Assembly (NCBI RefSeq): GCF_013403875.1
Contig: NZ_JACBNX010000017.1
Location: forward strand, 1-64,000
Direction of reading: 5' to 3'
Origin: Burkholderia guangdongensis
Lineage (GTDB): Bacteria; Pseudomonadota; Gammaproteobacteria; Burkholderiales; Burkholderiaceae
Length of the DNA stretch: 64,000 bases
Shown: piece after piece, positions 49,132 through 57,925 of the stretch
How positions within the stretch are numbered: position 1 is the first letter of the stretch
Layout of the letters: each line of letters starts with the position of its first letter
Program-made: the position numbers and the translations under genes
Notes under the pieces: model-generated
What the model saw: only the letters and a program-made list of their open reading frames with translations
Databases searched by the model: none
What the model was told of the DNA's origin: nothing

Positions 49132-50631
49132 ATGGCTCAGTTCGGTGCCGCGCAGGACGGCGCGTATTCAATCAACGACGCTGTCAACGGCGCGGCCGGC
49201 GACGCAAGGGGCGGCAGCCCGTCGCTGCCGGCCGGTTTCAGCGAGCGTCTGTACAACGAGGATCTGGCGCCGCTCGCGGATCAGAGCTGGGGCGCATACA
49301 ACATCTTCGCGTTCTGGATGTCGGACGTGCACAGCGTCGGCGGCTACGTGTTCGCCGGCAGCCTGTTCGCGCTCGGGCTGACGAGCTGGCAGGTGCTGAT
49401 CGCGCTGCTGATCGGCATCGGCCTCGTCAACGCGTTCTGCAACCTGATCGCGCGGCCGAGCCAGCAGGTCGGCGTCCCGTATCCGGTCGCGTGCCGCGCG
49501 ACGTTCGGCGTGCTCGGCGCGAACGTGCCGGCGGTGATCCGCGGGCTGATCGCGGTCGCGTGGTATGGCATCCAGACCTATCTCGCGTCGAGCGCGCTCG
49601 TGATCGTCGTGCTGAAATTCTTCCCGCAACTGTTGCCGTATGCGGACGTGCACCGCTACGGCTTCGTCGGTCTGTCGGCGATCGGCTGGGCCGGCTTCAT
49701 GCTGCTCTGGGTGCTGCAGGCGCTCGTGTTCTGGCACGGGATGGAGACGATCAAGAAGTTCATCGACTTCGCGGGCCCGGCCGTGTACGTCGTGATGTTC
49801 ATCCTCGCCGGCTACATGATCTGGCGCGCGGGCTGGCGCAACATCGGCATCAACCTGGGCGGCGTCAAGTATCACGGCGCGGAAGTGATTCCGGTGATGA
49901 TCACCGCGGTGTCGCTCGTCGTGTCGTACTTCTCCGGCCCGATGCTGAACTTCGGCGATTTCTCGCGCTACTGCAAGTCGTTCCGCTCGGTGAAGCGCGG
50001 CAACTTCTGGGGGCTGCCGGTCAACTTCCTCGCGTTCTCGCTCGTCACCGTGATCACGACCGCCGCGACGCTGCCGGTGTTCGGCCAGCTGATCACCGAT
50101 CCGGTCGAGACCGTCGGCCGCGTCGACCAGCCGACCGCGGTGATCCTTGGCGCGCTGACGTTCACGATCGCGACGATCGGCATCAACATCGTCGCGAACT
50201 TCGTGTCGCCGGCGTTCGATTTCTCGAACGTCGCGCCGCGCCTGATCAGCTGGCGGATGGGCGGGATGCTCGCGGCGGTCGCGTCGATCTTCATCACGCC
50301 GTGGAACCTGTTCAACAACCCGGCCGTGATCCACTACACGCTCGACGTGCTCGGCGCGTTCATCGGCCCGCTGTACGGCGTGATCGTCGCGGACTTCTAC
50401 CTGATCAAGCGCGGCAAGCTCGTGCGCGACGATCTGTACACGCTGTCGGAGAAGGGCGCGTACTGGTACACCGGTGGCGTGAACCGTCGCGCGCTGCTCG
50501 CGCTGTTCCCGGCCGCGATCATCGCGACGCTCTGCGTGATGGTGCCGGGCTGGCAGGCCGCCGCGAACTTCTCGTGGTTCATCGGCGCGGCGCTCGGGCT
50601 GGTGTTTTATCGTCTGCTCGTGAAAGCCTGA
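49132..50631 (+). CDS. NCS1-family nucleobase/allantoin permease
   Basis: A 499-residue, 12-helix transporter. Family marks are YNEDLAPLADQSWGAYNIFA, FWMSDVHSVGGYVFAGSLFA, PYPVACRATFGVLGANVPAV, SYFSGPMLNFGDFSRYCKSF and GPLYGVIVADFYLIKRGKLV. NCS1 members import uracil, hydantoin, allantoin or purines. Being first in an operon with allantoin-degrading enzymes, allantoin or a related ureide is the likely substrate. ATG 49132 has AAGGAGAT 4 bases upstream. Confidence 0.92.
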   Translation: MAQFGAAQDGAYSINDAVNGAAGDARGGSPSLPAGFSERLYNEDLAPLADQSWGAYNIFAFWMSDVHSVGGYVFAGSLFALGLTSWQVLIALLIGIGLVNAFCNLIARPSQQVGVPYPVACRATFGVLGANVPAVIRGLIAVAWYGIQTYLASSALVIVVLKFFPQLLPYADVHRYGFVGLSAIGWAGFMLLWVLQALVFWHGMETIKKFIDFAGPAVYVVMFILAGYMIWRAGWRNIGINLGGVKYHGAEVIPVMITAVSLVVSYFSGPMLNFGDFSRYCKSFRSVKRGNFWGLPVNFLAFSLVTVITTAATLPVFGQLITDPVETVGRVDQPTAVILGALTFTIATIGINIVANFVSPAFDFSNVAPRLISWRMGGMLAAVASIFITPWNLFNNPAVIHYTLDVLGAFIGPLYGVIVADFYLIKRGKLVRDDLYTLSEKGAYWYTGGVNRRALLALFPAAIIATLCVMVPGWQAAANFSWFIGAALGLVFYRLLVKA

Positions 50632-50643
50632 GGAACGTCGATC

Positions 50644-51459
50644 ATGAAAATCAAGCTGATCAACCCGAACACGACGCAGCGAATGACCGACGCAATGGGC
50701 CGCTGCGCGCGCGAGGTCGCGGGCGCGGGCACGTCGATCGTCGCGGTGAGCCCGACGATGGGCCCGCCGTCGATCGAAGGCTATTACGACGAGGCGCTCG
50801 CGACGCCGGGCCTGCTCGCCGAGATCGCGGCCGGCGAGCGCAGCGGCTTCGACGCGTACGTGATCGCGTGCTTCGGCGATCCCGGCCTGTACGCCGCGCG
50901 TGAGCTCGCGCGCGGCCCGGTGATCGGGATCGCGGAGGCGGCGATGCACGCGGCGAGCGTGCTCGCGCCGGGCTTCTCGGTCGTCACGACGCTCGCGCGC
51001 ACCTGCGGGATGGCGTGGCACCTGGCCGAGCGTTACGGGATGAAGCGGTTCTGCCGCAACGTGCGCGCGACCGACGTCGCGGTGCTCGAGCTCGACCGGC
51101 CGGGCTCGGCCGCGCGGCGGATCATCGTCGACGAATGCCGGCGCGCGCTCGACGAGGACGGCGCCGACGCGATCGTGCTCGGCTGCGCGGGGATGGCGGA
51201 GTTTGCGCACGAAATCGAGGACCAGATCGGCGCGCCGGTGGTCGAGGGCGTGACGGCGGCGGTCAAGTGGGCGGAGGCGCTCGTCGCGCTGCGGCTCGCG
51301 ACTGCGAAGCGCGGCGACTTCGCGCGGCCGCTGCCGAAGCGCTATGACGGCGAGTTCGTGCGCTTCAGCCCCGGCCAGGCGCCGACCGACGCGGTTCCCG
51401 GCGCCGCGTCGCCGGCGCTGGCCGAGTCCGTTCCGCACCCGCACATACATTCCGCGTGA
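50644..51459 (+). CDS. Asp/Glu/hydantoin racemase family; probable allantoin racemase
   Basis: A 271-residue member of the family that uses two cysteines as acid-base pair: AYVIACFGDPGLYAARELA (first Cys) and IVLGCAGMAEFAHEIEDQIG (second Cys). It starts MKIKLINPNTTQRMTDAMGR. Between an allantoin-type permease and allantoinase it most likely interconverts R- and S-allantoin for the enantiospecific allantoinase. The C-terminal roughly 30 residues are extra. It starts 12 bases after the permease. Confidence 0.88.
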   Translation: MKIKLINPNTTQRMTDAMGRCAREVAGAGTSIVAVSPTMGPPSIEGYYDEALATPGLLAEIAAGERSGFDAYVIACFGDPGLYAARELARGPVIGIAEAAMHAASVLAPGFSVVTTLARTCGMAWHLAERYGMKRFCRNVRATDVAVLELDRPGSAARRIIVDECRRALDEDGADAIVLGCAGMAEFAHEIEDQIGAPVVEGVTAAVKWAEALVALRLATAKRGDFARPLPKRYDGEFVRFSPGQAPTDAVPGAASPALAESVPHPHIHSA

Positions 51460-51607
51460 GTTCAACTATCTGTGCCGGTATATGGGCGCTTCACGGGCTT
51501 TTCGCTACACTGGGCCACCGTCGCACAGGTCCGCGCGCATTGGCCGGCAAGGTTTCACGCTGGCCGATGCGAACCCCATTTCCCTGACTTTCGCGCACAT
51601 CGAACCC

Positions 51608-52561
51608 ATGTCACTCGATTCCAACTACCCACGCGATCTGATCGGCTACGGCCGCCATCCGGTGCAGGCTAACTGGCCGGGGCGCGCGCGCGTCGCGGTG
51701 CAGTTCGTGCTGAATTACGAAGAAGGCGGCGAGAACTGCGTGCTGCACGGCGATCCGGCATCCGAGCAGTTCCTGTCCGAGATCGTCGGCGCGGCGGCCT
51801 ATCCGGACCGCCACATGAGCATGGAATCGATCTACGAGTACGGTTCGCGCGCGGGCGCCTGGCGCATCCTGAAAGAATTCGAGAAGCGCGGGCTGCCGCT
51901 GACGGTGTTCGGCGTCGGGATGGCGATCGAGCGGCATCCGGAGCTCGCGCGCGCGTTCGTCGAGCTGGGCCACGAGATCGCCTGCCACGGCTACCGCTGG
52001 ATCCACTACCAGAGCGCGACGCCGGAACTCGAGGCCGAGCACATGCGGCTCGGGATGGAAGCGATCGAGCGCGTGACCGGCGAGCGGCCGCTCGGCTGGT
52101 ACACCGGCCGCGACAGCCCGAACACGCACCGCCTCGTCGCCGAATACGGCGGCTTCCTGTACGACTCCGACAATTACGGCGACGATCTGCCGTTCTGGAT
52201 GGACGTCGAGGTGTCGGGCGGCGGCACGACGCCGCAACTGATCGTCCCGTACACGCTCGACACGAACGACATGCGTTTCGCGACCCCGCAGGGCTTCAAC
52301 ACCGCGGATCACTTCTTCCACTACCTGCGCGACGCGTTCGACGTGCTGTACGAAGAGGGCGACGAAGCGCCGAAGATGCTGTCGATCGGCATGCACTGCC
52401 GGCTGCTCGGCCGTCCGGGCCGGGTCCGCGCACTGCAGCGGTTCCTCGATCACATCGAGAAGCACGACCGCGTGTGGGTGACGCGTCGTGTCGACATCGC
52501 GCGCCACTGGCGCGAGCATCATCCGTATCAGCCCAATCATCGAAACGAAGGGAAAGCATGA
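51608..52561 (+). CDS. puuE: Allantoinase PuuE (polysaccharide-deacetylase fold)
   Basis: Hydrolyses allantoin to allantoate. The 317 residues belong to the metal-poor PuuE family, not to the amidohydrolase allantoinases: YPRDLIGYGRHPVQANWPGR, VQFVLNYEEGGENCVLHGD, SMESIYEYGSRAGAWRILKE and ELGHEIACHGYRWIHYQ. GWYTGRDSPNTHRLVAEYGG and MLSIGMHCRLLGRPGR complete the set. The start at 51608 gives the standard MSLDSNYPRDLIGYG N terminus, though its ribosome site is poor. Its stop overlaps uraD (ATGA), so the two are coupled. Confidence 0.95.
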   Translation: MSLDSNYPRDLIGYGRHPVQANWPGRARVAVQFVLNYEEGGENCVLHGDPASEQFLSEIVGAAAYPDRHMSMESIYEYGSRAGAWRILKEFEKRGLPLTVFGVGMAIERHPELARAFVELGHEIACHGYRWIHYQSATPELEAEHMRLGMEAIERVTGERPLGWYTGRDSPNTHRLVAEYGGFLYDSDNYGDDLPFWMDVEVSGGGTTPQLIVPYTLDTNDMRFATPQGFNTADHFFHYLRDAFDVLYEEGDEAPKMLSIGMHCRLLGRPGRVRALQRFLDHIEKHDRVWVTRRVDIARHWREHHPYQPNHRNEGKA

Positions 52562-53079
52562 AGGCGATGCGTTACACGTTGGATCAACTGAACACGATGG
52601 CGGTCGACGGGTTCGTCACCGCGCTGGCAGGCATTTTCGAGCATTCGCCGTGGGTGCCGGAGACGGCGGCGGGCCAGCGCCCGTTCGCGAGCATCGATGC
52701 GCTGCACAAGACGATGTCGCAGGTGGTCGAGGAGGCCGGCGAGGCGCGCCAGCTCGCGCTGATCAACGCCCACCCGGAACTCGCGGGCAAGGCCGCGGTG
52801 CGCGGCGAGCTGACCGCCGAATCGACGCGCGAGCAGAGCGGCGCGGGGCTCGGCCAATGCACGCAGGAAGAGTTCGACAAGCTGCAGCGCCTGAACGCCG
52901 AGTATCGCGAGAAGTTCGGCTTCCCGTTCATCCTCGCGGTGCGTGGCTATGACCGTCACGGCATCATCGCGAACTTCGAGTCGCGCGTGAACCATACGCG
53001 CGACGAGGAAATGCGCGCGAGCCTCGACCAGATCTACCGGATCGCGCGCTTCAGGCTCGACGAGCTGATCGGCGCCTGA
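52558..53079 (+). CDS. uraD: OHCU decarboxylase
   Basis: Converts 2-oxo-4-hydroxy-4-carboxy-5-ureidoimidazoline to S-allantoin. The 173 residues show WVPETAAGQRPFASIDALHK, LINAHPELAGKAAVRGELTA (active-site His), EQSGAGL and FGFPFILAVRGYDRHGIIAN. It is the canonical copy in the window, compared with the divergent paralogue at 41301. It is coupled to puuE by a 4-base overlap, with GGAAAG before the ATG. Confidence 0.95.
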   Translation: MKAMRYTLDQLNTMAVDGFVTALAGIFEHSPWVPETAAGQRPFASIDALHKTMSQVVEEAGEARQLALINAHPELAGKAAVRGELTAESTREQSGAGLGQCTQEEFDKLQRLNAEYREKFGFPFILAVRGYDRHGIIANFESRVNHTRDEEMRASLDQIYRIARFRLDELIGA

Positions 53080-53157
53080 GCCCGGATTTTCCGCCGCCGC
53101 ATCGCGGCGGCTTCATCGCTGTGCAGTACCGAACAGAATAGAGACAAGGACGACATC

Positions 53158-54171
53158 ATGGCATTACCGCTTCTGGATCCGAACGCCCCCGAATTCACGC
53201 GCCGCTACGTGAACCTCGCCGACCCGCGTCTCGGTGCGCAGGCGCTCGAGGCCAGCGACGACTTCTTCGCACCGAAGGAGCGCATGCTGAATCCGGAGCA
53301 GGCCGTGTTCATTCCGGGCAAGTACGACGACCACGGCAAGTGGATGGACGGCTGGGAAACGCGCCGCAAGCGCACGACCGGCTACGACTGGTGCATCGTG
53401 AAGCTCGGGCGTCCGGGCGTGATCAAGGGTTTCGACGTCGACACGAGCCACTTCACCGGCAACTTCCCGCCGGCCGCGTCGATCGAGGCCGCATACGTGC
53501 CGGACGGCGCGCCGGGCGCGTCGACGCAATGGGTCGAGATCGTCCCGTCGACGTCGCTGCAGGGCAACACGCATCACTACATCGACGTGACGAACGCGAA
53601 CGCGTTCACGCACCTGCGCGTGAACGTGTATCCGGACGGCGGCATCGCGCGCCTGCGCGTGTACGGCCAGCCGCAGCTCGACTGGGCCGGCGCGAGCCGC
53701 ACCGAGCTGTTCGACCTCGCGGCGATGGAAAACGGCGGCTACGTCGTGGCCGCGAACAACCAGCACTTCGGCGTCGCGTCGAACATCCTGCTGCCGGGCC
53801 GTGGCGTGAACATGGGCGACGGCTGGGAAACGCGCCGTCGCCGCGAGCCGGGCAACGACTGGGCGATCGTCGCGCTCGCGCAGCCGGGCTCGATCAAGAA
53901 GATCGAAGTCGATACCGCGTTCTTCAAGGGCAACTTCCCGGACCGCTGCTCGATCCAGGCCGCGTACGTGTCGGGCGGCACCGCCGATTCGCTGATCACG
54001 CAGTCGATGTTCTGGCCGGTGCTGCTCGGCGAGCAGAAGCTGCAGATGGACAACCAGCACTACTTCGAGGCGGAGATCGCGGCGCTCGGCCCCGTCACGC
54101 ACGTGCGACTGAACATCATTCCGGACGGCGGCGTGTCGCGGCTGCGTCTGTGGGGTACGCTCGACAAATGA
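53158..54171 (+). CDS. alc: Allantoicase
   Basis: Hydrolyses allantoate to ureidoglycolate and urea. The 337 residues are a tandem of two jelly-roll repeats (about 20-170 and 190-335). Each has [20 protein letters not shown] or [20 protein letters not shown], then [20 protein letters not shown] or [20 protein letters not shown], and ends [19 protein letters not shown] or [19 protein letters not shown]. Length and repeats are typical. Its stop overlaps the allA start by 4 bases. Confidence 0.97.
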   Translation: MALPLLDPNAPEFTRRYVNLADPRLGAQALEASDDFFAPKERMLNPEQAVFIPGKYDDHGKWMDGWETRRKRTTGYDWCIVKLGRPGVIKGFDVDTSHFTGNFPPAASIEAAYVPDGAPGASTQWVEIVPSTSLQGNTHHYIDVTNANAFTHLRVNVYPDGGIARLRVYGQPQLDWAGASRTELFDLAAMENGGYVVAANNQHFGVASNILLPGRGVNMGDGWETRRRREPGNDWAIVALAQPGSIKKIEVDTAFFKGNFPDRCSIQAAYVSGGTADSLITQSMFWPVLLGEQKLQMDNQHYFEAEIAALGPVTHVRLNIIPDGGVSRLRLWGTLDK

Positions 54172-54683
54172 AAACGCTCACGATCGAACCGCTGACCAAG
54201 GCCGCGTTCGCGCCGTTCGGCGACGTCGTCGAAACCGAAGGCGCGAAGCAGATCCCGATCAACCTCGGCACGACGATCCGCTTTCACGATCTCGCGAAGG
54301 TCGACGTCGAGGAAGGCGGCGGTCGCACGCTCGTCAACCTGTTCCGTGGCCAGCCGCGCACGCTGCCGTTCGAGGTGAAGATGCTCGAGCGGCATCCGCT
54401 CGGCAGCCAGGCGTTCATTCCGCTGAACGACAAGCCGTACATCGTCGTCGTCGCGCCGGCGGGCGATCTCGATCCGTCGAAGATCCGCGCGTTCGTGACG
54501 AGCGGCTGGCAGGGCGTCAACTATGCGAAAGGCGTCTGGCATCATCCGCTGATCGCGCTCGGCGAAGTCAGCGACTTCATCGTCGTCGACCGCGGCGGCG
54601 AAGGGGTCAACTGCCATGAGCAGGACCTGCCGGAATCGCTGTGGCTGACCGAGGACGCGCTGGCGGCCACGACGGCGGCCTGA
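54168..54683 (+). CDS. allA: Ureidoglycolate lyase
   Basis: Splits ureidoglycolate into glyoxylate and urea, the last step of the pathway here. The 171-residue cupin has [50 protein letters not shown] and [20 protein letters not shown], the AllA/DAL3 pattern. It ends the main ureide operon before a strong terminator. Confidence 0.95.
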   Translation: MKTLTIEPLTKAAFAPFGDVVETEGAKQIPINLGTTIRFHDLAKVDVEEGGGRTLVNLFRGQPRTLPFEVKMLERHPLGSQAFIPLNDKPYIVVVAPAGDLDPSKIRAFVTSGWQGVNYAKGVWHHPLIALGEVSDFIVVDRGGEGVNCHEQDLPESLWLTEDALAATTAA

Positions 54684-54712
54684 CGCGGTTTCGAATCGTC
54701 GAACGGGAAAAG

Positions 54713-54740
54713 CCCGCGCCGTCAAAAGCGCGGGTTTTTT
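54713..54740 (+). terminator. Intrinsic terminator of the main ureide operon
   Basis: Stem CCCGCGC / GCGCGGG (54713-54719, 54728-54734) followed by six T. Confidence 0.85.
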
Positions 54741-54756
54741 CGTTGTAGGATGGCGC

Positions 54757-55776
54757 ATGACCGACACCGACGCGAGCATCGCCGAGCCCGAGCCGATCGC
54801 GCTGAGCACGGCCGACGGCTATCCGATCCGCGGTTTCGTCTGGCGCCACTGCGCGGCGCCGGCCGACGGCGCGCCGCGCGCCGTCGTGATCGTCAACGCG
54901 GCGACATCGGTGCGCTGCCGCTACTACTTCCGTTTCGCCGCTTATCTGCACCGCCACGGCTGCGACGCGATCGTCTACGACTATCGCGGGATCGGCGAGT
55001 CGCGGCCCGACAAGCTCGCGCGCCTGAACGCGACCTGGCTCGACTGGGGCGAGCGCGATTTCGAGGCGGTGCTGCGTTATGCGCGCGACACGTTCCCGGG
55101 CCAGCCGATTGACGTCGTCGCGCACAGCATCGGCGGCTTCGTCGTCGGGCTCGCGCCGTCGAACGCGCTGATCCGCCGCGTGTTCACGATGGGCGCGCAG
55201 TACGCGCACTGGCGCGACTACGCGCCGCGCCAGCGGCTGTCGATGCTGTGGAAATGGCATGTCGTGATGCCGGCCGTCGCGGCGCTGGTCGGCTATTTCC
55301 CGGCCAAGCGGCTCGGCTGGATGGAGGATACGCCGAAGGGCGTCGTGCTGTCGTGGAGCCGCAGCCGGCCGGATTTCGAGGATACGTACCGGCGCGGCCC
55401 GATCGCGCGCGAGCTCGCGCACCGGCACGCGCTCGTGCGCCGCTTCGCCGCGCTGCGCGCGCCGGTGCTGGCCGTCAGCGTCAGCGACGACGCGTTCGGC
55501 ACGGTGCCGGCGATCGAGCGCCTGCTGCGCTATTTTCGCGGCAGCCGCGTCGTGCACTGGCGGATCGCGCCCGACGCGATCGGTGTCGACGCAATTGGCC
55601 ATTTCGCGTTTTTTCACAGCCGCTTCGAGCCCAGCCTGTGGCCGATCGCGCTGCACTGGCTGAAGACCGGCGAGGTGGCGCCACATGCGCCGGGCCGGAT
55701 CGTGTCGCAGCGGGGCGGGGCCGGCGCCGCGCAAGCGGCCGATGGGCCCGATGGGCCCGATGCCCGGCACCCATAA
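54757..55776 (+). CDS. Alpha/beta hydrolase
   Basis: A 339-residue serine-hydrolase-fold protein. The nucleophile elbow reads VVAHSIGGFVVGLA (A-H-S-I-G in place of G-x-S-x-G). An oxyanion strand AVVIVNAATSVRCRYYFRFA and YDYRGIGESRPDKL precede it, and the probable catalytic His is in AIGHFAFF near residue 285. It resembles the YheT/PldB-like or DUF-type predicted hydrolases (COG4757). The substrate is unknown. It is transcribed towards puuD and separated from allA by a terminator. Confidence 0.85.
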   Translation: MTDTDASIAEPEPIALSTADGYPIRGFVWRHCAAPADGAPRAVVIVNAATSVRCRYYFRFAAYLHRHGCDAIVYDYRGIGESRPDKLARLNATWLDWGERDFEAVLRYARDTFPGQPIDVVAHSIGGFVVGLAPSNALIRRVFTMGAQYAHWRDYAPRQRLSMLWKWHVVMPAVAALVGYFPAKRLGWMEDTPKGVVLSWSRSRPDFEDTYRRGPIARELAHRHALVRRFAALRAPVLAVSVSDDAFGTVPAIERLLRYFRGSRVVHWRIAPDAIGVDAIGHFAFFHSRFEPSLWPIALHWLKTGEVAPHAPGRIVSQRGGAGAAQAADGPDGPDARHP

Positions 55777-55781
55777 AAGAA

Positions 55782-55805
55782 ACGGGCCCGCCGAAGCGGG
55801 CCCGT
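55782..55805. terminator. Bidirectional hairpin between convergent genes
   Basis: Perfect 10-bp stem ACGGGCCCGC / GCGGGCCCGT with a CGAA tetraloop. It lies between the hydrolase (+) and puuD (-) genes. T tracts are short on both sides. Confidence 0.7.
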
Positions 55806-55859
55806 CTTCCATTCGCATCCCCGCCGTCGCCGGCGGGTGCATCATGCGTTACTTCGGCG

Positions 55860-57053
55860 TTACTTCGCGGCGCCGCCTTCGAACCATGCGGCGATCTTCT
55901 TGCGCTCGTCGTCCGTGATGTGCGTGACGTTGCCGAGCGGCATCGCCTTCAGCGTCACAGCCTGCTGATAGATGCGCTGCGCGTTCTGCGAGATCTCGTC
56001 CGGCGTATCGAGCAGCACGCCGGCGGGGGCGCTGCCCATCAGCGTCGGGTGCGCGGAGTGGCACTGGACGCAGCGCTGCTGCAGCACGGGCGCGATGTCG
56101 GCCACCGTGACCTTCGGCGCGTTCGCGGCTTGCGCTTCCGGCGCGACCGGCTTCGGCAGCGTCCAGGCGAGTGCGCCGAACATCAGCGCGACGCCGCCGA
56201 GCGGCAGATACCACAGCACTTGGCCGCGGTGGCGCATCACGAAGAACTGACGGATCAGCGCGCCGGCCAGCATGATGAACAGCAGCACAACCCAGTTGTA
56301 CTTGTTCGTGTACGTCATCGCGTAGTGGTTCGACAGCATCGCGAACACGACCGGCAGCGTGAAGTACGTGTTGTGCACCGAGCGCTGCTTGCCGCGCTTG
56401 CCGTAGATCGGGTTCGGCGTTTCGCCCTTCAGCATCGCGGCGACCATTTTGCGCTGGCCGGGGATGATCACGAAGAACACGTTCGCGGACATGATCGTGG
56501 CGAGCATCGCGCCCATGATCAGGTACGCGGCGCGGCCCGAGAAGATATGGCATGCGAGATACGCGGCGATGACGACGTAGATCCCGACGCAGACGCCGAG
56601 CACGCGGTCGTTCGTGCCGAGCACGCGGCACAGCGAGTCGTACACGATCCAGCCGGCCGCGAGGAAGCCGAGCGCGGCGGCGACGGCGACCACGGGGCCC
56701 ATGTCGAGCACGTTCGTATCGATCAGATACGTGGTCGGCGACAGCAGATACAGCACGAAGAACAGCGAGAAGCCGGACATCCAGGTCGTGTACGACGGCC
56801 ACTTCGACCAGTGCAGGTCGTCCGGCATTTCAGGCGGCGCGACCGTGTACTTCTGCATGTTGTAGAAACCGCCGCCGTGTACGTGCCACAGCTCGCCGAA
56901 CACGCCCCGCTTGCGCTGGTTCGCGTCGGTAGGCGGTTTCAGGCTGTTGTCGAGCGCGACGAAGTAGAACGATTCGCCGATCCACGCAATGGCGGCGATG
57001 ACGTGAAACCAGCGCAGCGCGAGGTTCAGCCAGTCGGTAATGAAGCCTTCCAT
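55860..57053 (-). CDS. puuD: Membrane-bound urate oxidase PuuD with C-terminal cytochrome c
   Basis: Oxidises urate to 5-hydroxyisourate and passes electrons to the respiratory chain. The 397 residues have about eight membrane helices (LRWFHVIAAIAWIGESFYFV, then YTTWMSGFSLFFVLYLLSPT, TLPVVFAMLSNHYAMTYTNK). A periplasmic c-type cytochrome domain follows with the heme motif CVQCH near residue 330, and a later Met ligand candidate in KAMPLGNVTHITDDE. This fits the PuuD family, which replaces soluble uricase. uraH lies 55 bases upstream in the same direction, so the two steps are co-transcribed. Confidence 0.94.
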   Translation of the reverse strand: MEGFITDWLNLALRWFHVIAAIAWIGESFYFVALDNSLKPPTDANQRKRGVFGELWHVHGGGFYNMQKYTVAPPEMPDDLHWSKWPSYTTWMSGFSLFFVLYLLSPTTYLIDTNVLDMGPVVAVAAALGFLAAGWIVYDSLCRVLGTNDRVLGVCVGIYVVIAAYLACHIFSGRAAYLIMGAMLATIMSANVFFVIIPGQRKMVAAMLKGETPNPIYGKRGKQRSVHNTYFTLPVVFAMLSNHYAMTYTNKYNWVVLLFIMLAGALIRQFFVMRHRGQVLWYLPLGGVALMFGALAWTLPKPVAPEAQAANAPKVTVADIAPVLQQRCVQCHSAHPTLMGSAPAGVLLDTPDEISQNAQRIYQQAVTLKAMPLGNVTHITDDERKKIAAWFEGGAAK

Positions 57054-57108
57054 GAAACTCCTCCAGACTCAGATCATTTATGTCTTGATGCGGGCGCCGA
57101 TGCGAGTG

Positions 57109-57462
57109 TCAGCTGCCGCGGTAGGTGCTGTACGACCACGGCGACACGAGCAGCGGCACGTGGTAGTGCGAGCCCGCATCGGCGATGCCGAAGCGCAGCA
57201 CGACGCGGTCGACGAAGCGCGGTTCCGGCACCGTCACGCCGCGCGCGGCGAAGTAGTCGCCCGCGTGGAACACGAGCTCGAATTCGCCGGTCGTGAATGC
57301 GTCGCCGTCGAGCAGCGGCGCGTCGCAGCGGCCGTCGTCATTGGTTAGCACGGTTTTGATCAGGCGACGGGCATCGCCGTCGATTGCGTAAAGATCCACC
57401 TTCAGCGCGTTGCCCGGGCAGCCGTTCGCGGTGTCGAGTACGTGGGTAGTGAGCTTTCCCAT
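57109..57462 (-). CDS. uraH: 5-hydroxyisourate hydrolase
   Basis: Hydrolyses 5-hydroxyisourate to OHCU. The 117-residue protein has MGKLTTHVLDTANGCPGNAL with the catalytic His. The Arg lies in TNDDGRCDAPLL, and HYHVPLLVSPWSYSTYRGS forms the C-terminal active-site end. It is the first gene of the uraH-puuD unit, so among three family members in the window this is the best candidate for the main urate pathway. ATG 57462 gives the standard N terminus; the longer frame upstream is unlike the family. Confidence 0.95.
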   Translation of the reverse strand: MGKLTTHVLDTANGCPGNALKVDLYAIDGDARRLIKTVLTNDDGRCDAPLLDGDAFTTGEFELVFHAGDYFAARGVTVPEPRFVDRVVLRFGIADAGSHYHVPLLVSPWSYSTYRGS

Positions 57463-57925
57463 TCGCTTTTTCCTTGTGTGAATGCGAGGTTCGGCGTTTC
57501 GATCCCATATCAGTGCGGCGGATCGAGGCTCCACTTGCGTGGCTACATACCCGTCGGCGAGCTGAAGCGAGCGCCGTGCAGGCATTTTAAGAACGTTCGC
57601 GCACGGATACACGAGCGATAGCAAAGATAATGCGCCGCGCATGAGCCGTATACCCGTGGTTCACGGGTGGCGGCCCGCCGCCCGGCGTGCGTCATATAGA
57701 ATCCGTGAAGGCGATCATGCCCGGCCGCGCATTGTGCGTGGCGCGCGGTTGCGCGATGCTCCCGCCGTGTGCACCGGCTCGTCCGGCGCGCACCCCGAAG
57801 ACGGCGAGCACGCCGGGTAACCGGGCCAGGGCGTTCGAACGGACGGCGGGCACGGTGCGTGCCGCGATTCCACGTTCGAACGGCTTCCGAGCGCCCGACA
57901 GGGCCGAGACCGACGTGGAGAACGC
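57463..57925. promoter_or_regulatory. Divergent control region between uraH-puuD and the deaminase gene
   Basis: 463 bases with no recognised gene. A small hairpin CCCGTG-GTT-CACGGG (57653-57667) and CATATAGAAT (57694-57703, a possible -10) are seen. An 80-codon open frame at 57687-57929 has no domain and is not called. The regulator is probably one of the LysR proteins nearby. Confidence 0.45.

Noticed and set aside
49168-51465. 765-codon open frame opposite the permease and racemase genes
   Set aside because: Spans two real genes on the other strand and is dominated by Arg, His and Asp.
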